Below, piece by piece: positions 53,349 to 55,318 of a DNA stretch of 55,318 nt. The notes under the pieces were generated by a model. That model ran no database searches and had not been told where the DNA came from. It saw only the letters and a program-made list of their open reading frames with translations. The DNA comes from JAVBJV01 sp031555315 (lineage in GTDB: Bacteria; Pseudomonadota; Alphaproteobacteria; Acetobacterales; Acetobacteraceae). Location: the NCBI GenBank assembly GCA_031555315.1, contig JAVBUO010000041.1:1-55318 (forward strand), read 5' to 3'. The stretch's first letter is position 1. Every line of letters begins with the position of its first letter. A program made the position numbers and the translations under genes.

Positions 53349-54272
53349 TTACATGAACAGCTTTTCGGAAGCAGGCATATCCGCATAAAGCGACGCCACG
53401 AATGCTCCGTAGCCGTTATAAATCTGCGTCGGCACGCGCTCGTCGTTGCCGAGCAGGCGTTCATAGGCCTGGCTCCAGCGCGGATGCCGGACAGCGGGAT
53501 TGACGTTGGCCCAGAAGCCGTATTCCGAACTTTCAAGCTTTTCCCAGAACGAAACCGGACGCCGGTCGGTCAGCACCATACGCACGATGCTCTTGCAGCT
53601 TTTGAAGCCGTATTTCCACGGCAGGACCGCCCTGATTGGCCCGCCATTCTGTGCCGGCAGCGGTTTTCCGTACAGACCGACTGCAATGAACGCCAGTTCA
53701 TTCGCTGCTTCCGCCAGCGTCACCCCTTCCTGATACGGCCACGGATACCAGCTCTGCCGCAGGCCGGGCATCACATCGGGCGCCGCAATCGTTTCAAACA
53801 CCACATAGCGGGCCGAGGCCAGCGGCCTGGCCAGACGCAGCAGGTCGGCCATCGGGAAACCGCTCCACGGCACCGTCATCGCCCAGGCTTCGACACAGCG
53901 ATGACGATAGACGCGTTCCTCCAGCGCGACCTGTTGCAGCAGATCGTCCAGATCCAGCTCGCACGTGCTTTCCACCATACCCTCGATCTTCAGCGTCCAC
54001 GGCCGTTGCGGCAGCCGTTGCGCGGCCCGCCAGATCGTCTTGCCGGAGCCGAATTCGTAGTAATTGTTATAAGTGGTCGCATCGCGTTCAGCGGTCAGCG
54101 AACGGCCTGGTTCGTAACGGCTGTTACGCGGTGCCTGTTGCGCCGCGGCCCCGCGCGCCAGCAGCGGGAGAGCCGCAATGCCCCCTAGCAGCGCACGACG
54201 TTGCAGATAGACGGTCTCCGGTGTGATCGTCGCACACGGCACGGACCAGCCTGGATTGCGCAGAATGTTCAT
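53349..54272 (-). CDS. msrP: Protein-methionine-sulfoxide reductase catalytic subunit MsrP
   Basis: The 307-residue periplasmic molybdoenzyme repairs methionine sulfoxide in envelope proteins with electrons from MsrQ. A Tat signal is present with the RR pair at 25-26 (VYLQRRALLGGIAALPLLA), cleaved after AAA. TTYNNYYEFGSGK and HRCVEAWAMTVPWSGFPMADLL follow, where Cys126 ligates the molybdenum, then GGPIRAVLPWKYGFKSCKSIV and the closing SEYGFWANVNPAVRHPRWSQA. The ATG at 54272 gives a typical length. The msrQ gene is 21 kb away beside oxyR, so the pair is split here. Confidence 0.95.
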   Translation of the reverse strand: MNILRNPGWSVPCATITPETVYLQRRALLGGIAALPLLARGAAAQQAPRNSRYEPGRSLTAERDATTYNNYYEFGSGKTIWRAAQRLPQRPWTLKIEGMVESTCELDLDDLLQQVALEERVYRHRCVEAWAMTVPWSGFPMADLLRLARPLASARYVVFETIAAPDVMPGLRQSWYPWPYQEGVTLAEAANELAFIAVGLYGKPLPAQNGGPIRAVLPWKYGFKSCKSIVRMVLTDRRPVSFWEKLESSEYGFWANVNPAVRHPRWSQAYERLLGNDERVPTQIYNGYGAFVASLYADMPASEKLFM

Positions 54273-54421
54273 ACCGATTCCTCCGCGTAATTATACGCAG
54301 AACCAACAGCCGATGTTACATCCCAGATCAGCAGTCATCATCAATCTATTCGGATGATTTCGGATTTGCATTTCAACCAAAACCGACCTGCTCTACTGAT
54401 CACCCGCATTTATCCCCCAAA

Positions 54422-54540
54422 AACTGGATCGTTCGGCATTGAACGGAATTCCTGTGATGGAGATTTGCCGGCGGGCGGGGATCAGCCAGGTGACCTGCGT
54501 CAACTGGAAAAAGCAGGATAGCTGGACCCGATCCCGGTTT
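54422..54540 (+). pseudogene. IS3-family OrfA remnant
   Basis: In frame with 54439, NGIPVMEICRRAGISQVTCV and NWKK match the helix-turn-helix of IS3-family OrfA (usual form IPVMEICRKAGISQ-TYFNWKK). The normal upstream residues (EEQI-AIL-E-E-G) are missing and the frame degrades after WKK (QDSWTRSRF), so only about 25 codons are recognisable. It is oriented opposite to the OrfB-like fragment to its right. Upstream, 54273-54421 shows no gene and is presumably the msrP promoter region. Confidence 0.65.
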
Positions 54541-54623
54541 TCTGACCGCTGTCCGTCGTCAGGACCTATGGCACAGAACGTAGTTTTGATTAGCGGAGGA
54601 TTGGCCTGGTCTGGGTGTTGATG

Positions 54624-55184
54624 TTAAGCGGCGCGTTTGCGGTGTTGCAAGCGGCGTAGTTGGATGGTCTGTCGCTTGATCCTTTCGCGGTGCTGGAGGA
54701 TGGCCGTAGCCCTGCCGAAGCAGGCATCCGCAGACGTCACGTTGTTCAGGCTCTCGTGGTAACGCTGGTGGTTGTAGTGCTCGACGAAGGCCGCAATCTG
54801 GGCCTGCAGGTCACCCGGCAGGTAGTAATTTTCCAGCAGGATGCGGTTTTTCAGGGTCTGGTACCAGCGTTCGATCTTACCTTGCATCTGGGGATGACAC
54901 GGAGCGCCGCGCACATGGCTCATCTTCCAGCCCTCGATGTATTCCGTCAGTTCACCTGCGATGTAGCTGGGATCGTTGTCGCTGAGCAGCCGGGGCTTGT
55001 GGCGCACATGGGCCTGGTCGCAGCCTGATGCGGCAAGCGCCATGTCCAGCGTGTCGGTGACATCCTCGGCCCGCATCGTGCTGCACAGCTTCCAGCTGAT
55101 GATGTAGCGCGAGAAGTCGTCGAGCACGCTCGACAGATACATCCAGCCCCAGCCGATGATTTTGAAGTAGGTAAAATCGGTCCA
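54624..55184 (-). pseudogene. IS3-family transposase OrfB, N-terminally truncated
   Basis: The fragment begins in frame with RWTDFTYFKIIGWGWMYLSS and continues VLDDFSRYIISWKL, LLSDNDPSYIAGEL and GKIERWYQTLKNRILLENYY. The three acidic residues of the DDE catalytic core (D in WTDF, D in SDND, E in KIER) are all present. The stop TAA is at 54624-54626. The N-terminal DNA-binding part of OrfB is absent because the frame runs into adhesin-like sequence at about 55184. The stretch just beyond the stop (to about 54561) looks like the IS end. The copy cannot be autonomous. Confidence 0.85.
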
Positions 55185-55317
55185 GCGACGCGAGCTGCTG
55201 CGCCGTCAGCGCAACACCGACCGACAGCCGCAGATCCCGCGCCACCGCAGCCCCGGCGTCGAGCAGCGCGCGCATCTGTTCGGCGTCCGTCGCCACCTCG
55301 TCGTCCAGCCAGCGCTG
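55183..55317 (-). pseudogene. Haemagglutinin/adhesin-like fragment truncated by the IS
   Basis: Reading in from the window edge on the minus strand, QRWLDDEVATDAEQMRALLD and AGAAVARDLRLSVGVALTAQ continue to QLASL and then break into IS sequence. In two-partner-secretion haemagglutinin-like proteins the stretch GVALTAEQ-A-LTSDIVWL is a recurrent C-terminal module, so the frame was probably cut just before TSDIVWL. About 45 codons are visible and the rest lies outside the window. Recognition rests on memory of the motif. Confidence 0.55.
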
Positions 55318-55318
55318 G

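Overview
The window reads as a chromosomal segment of a high-GC aerobic alphaproteobacterium, most likely Rhodospirillales/Acetobacteraceae. This is inferred from the gene set (aerobic cobaltochelatase CobS/CobT beside a J-domain protein and BolA, sdhE-mfd facing recG, glutaryl-CoA dehydrogenase, OxyR with catalase) and from the protein styles; no phylogeny could be run. Genes are densely packed, with many 4-bp ATGA overlaps, GTG/TTG starts and short AT-rich intergenic spacers. Both ends lie in insertion-sequence debris: an IS5-type transposase tail next to tRNA-Ser(GCU) on the left, and an IS3-type element fused to a haemagglutinin/adhesin-like fragment on the right.

Layout. 1-441: IS5 tail, then tRNA-Ser with its own promoter. 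442-14165: housekeeping and transport genes (GST, Na/Pi cotransporter, CDF metal exporter, small secreted Pro/Tyr-rich protein, alpha/beta hydrolase, DEAD-box helicase, glutaryl-CoA dehydrogenase, 23S rRNA-type uracil methyltransferase, cytochrome c, flavin reductase, an unknown protein behind a 25-bp inverted repeat, dienelactone hydrolase, exported toroid-like protein). 14166-16204: tctA/tctB without tctC. 16421-20397: cobT, cobS, a J-domain protein and divergent bolA. 20371-27138: a four-gene minus-strand unit (ArsR-methyltransferase regulator, metH, SulP transporter, DUF2889) divergent from a small unknown gene, with a perfect palindrome in the 52-bp gap. 27460-32935: serine dehydratase, catalase, divergent oxyR overlapping msrQ, and a DsbA-family protein. 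32932-38765: mfd and sdhE, then recG. 38836-43829: ABC ATPase, permease, GldG and DUF4340 genes, plus a NUDIX gene. 43826-53114: a ten-gene CoA-thioester catabolic unit on the minus strand. 53349-54272: msrP.

How the genes work together. The catabolic unit encodes activation (CoA transferase), oxidation (two acyl-CoA dehydrogenases, a bifunctional FadB/J-type protein, an SDR) and chain cleavage or condensation (a thiolase-like protein without a visible active-site cysteine, paired with a DUF35 OB-fold partner). A promoter-like sequence with a 22-bp palindrome over its -10 lies in front of it. The methionine unit couples an ArsR-methyltransferase regulator, probably SahR/SamR-like, to B12-dependent methionine synthase and an anion transporter; cobalt chelation for B12 is encoded nearby. 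The redox block (katA, oxyR, msrQ and distant msrP) is an oxidative-stress and methionine-repair module.

The least-described systems here are the shared operator of the methionine unit with its divergent CxCxxH protein, the cysteine-less thiolase/DUF35 pair within its operon, and the GldG/DUF4340 ABC operon. No CRISPR array, prophage or complete IS is visible.
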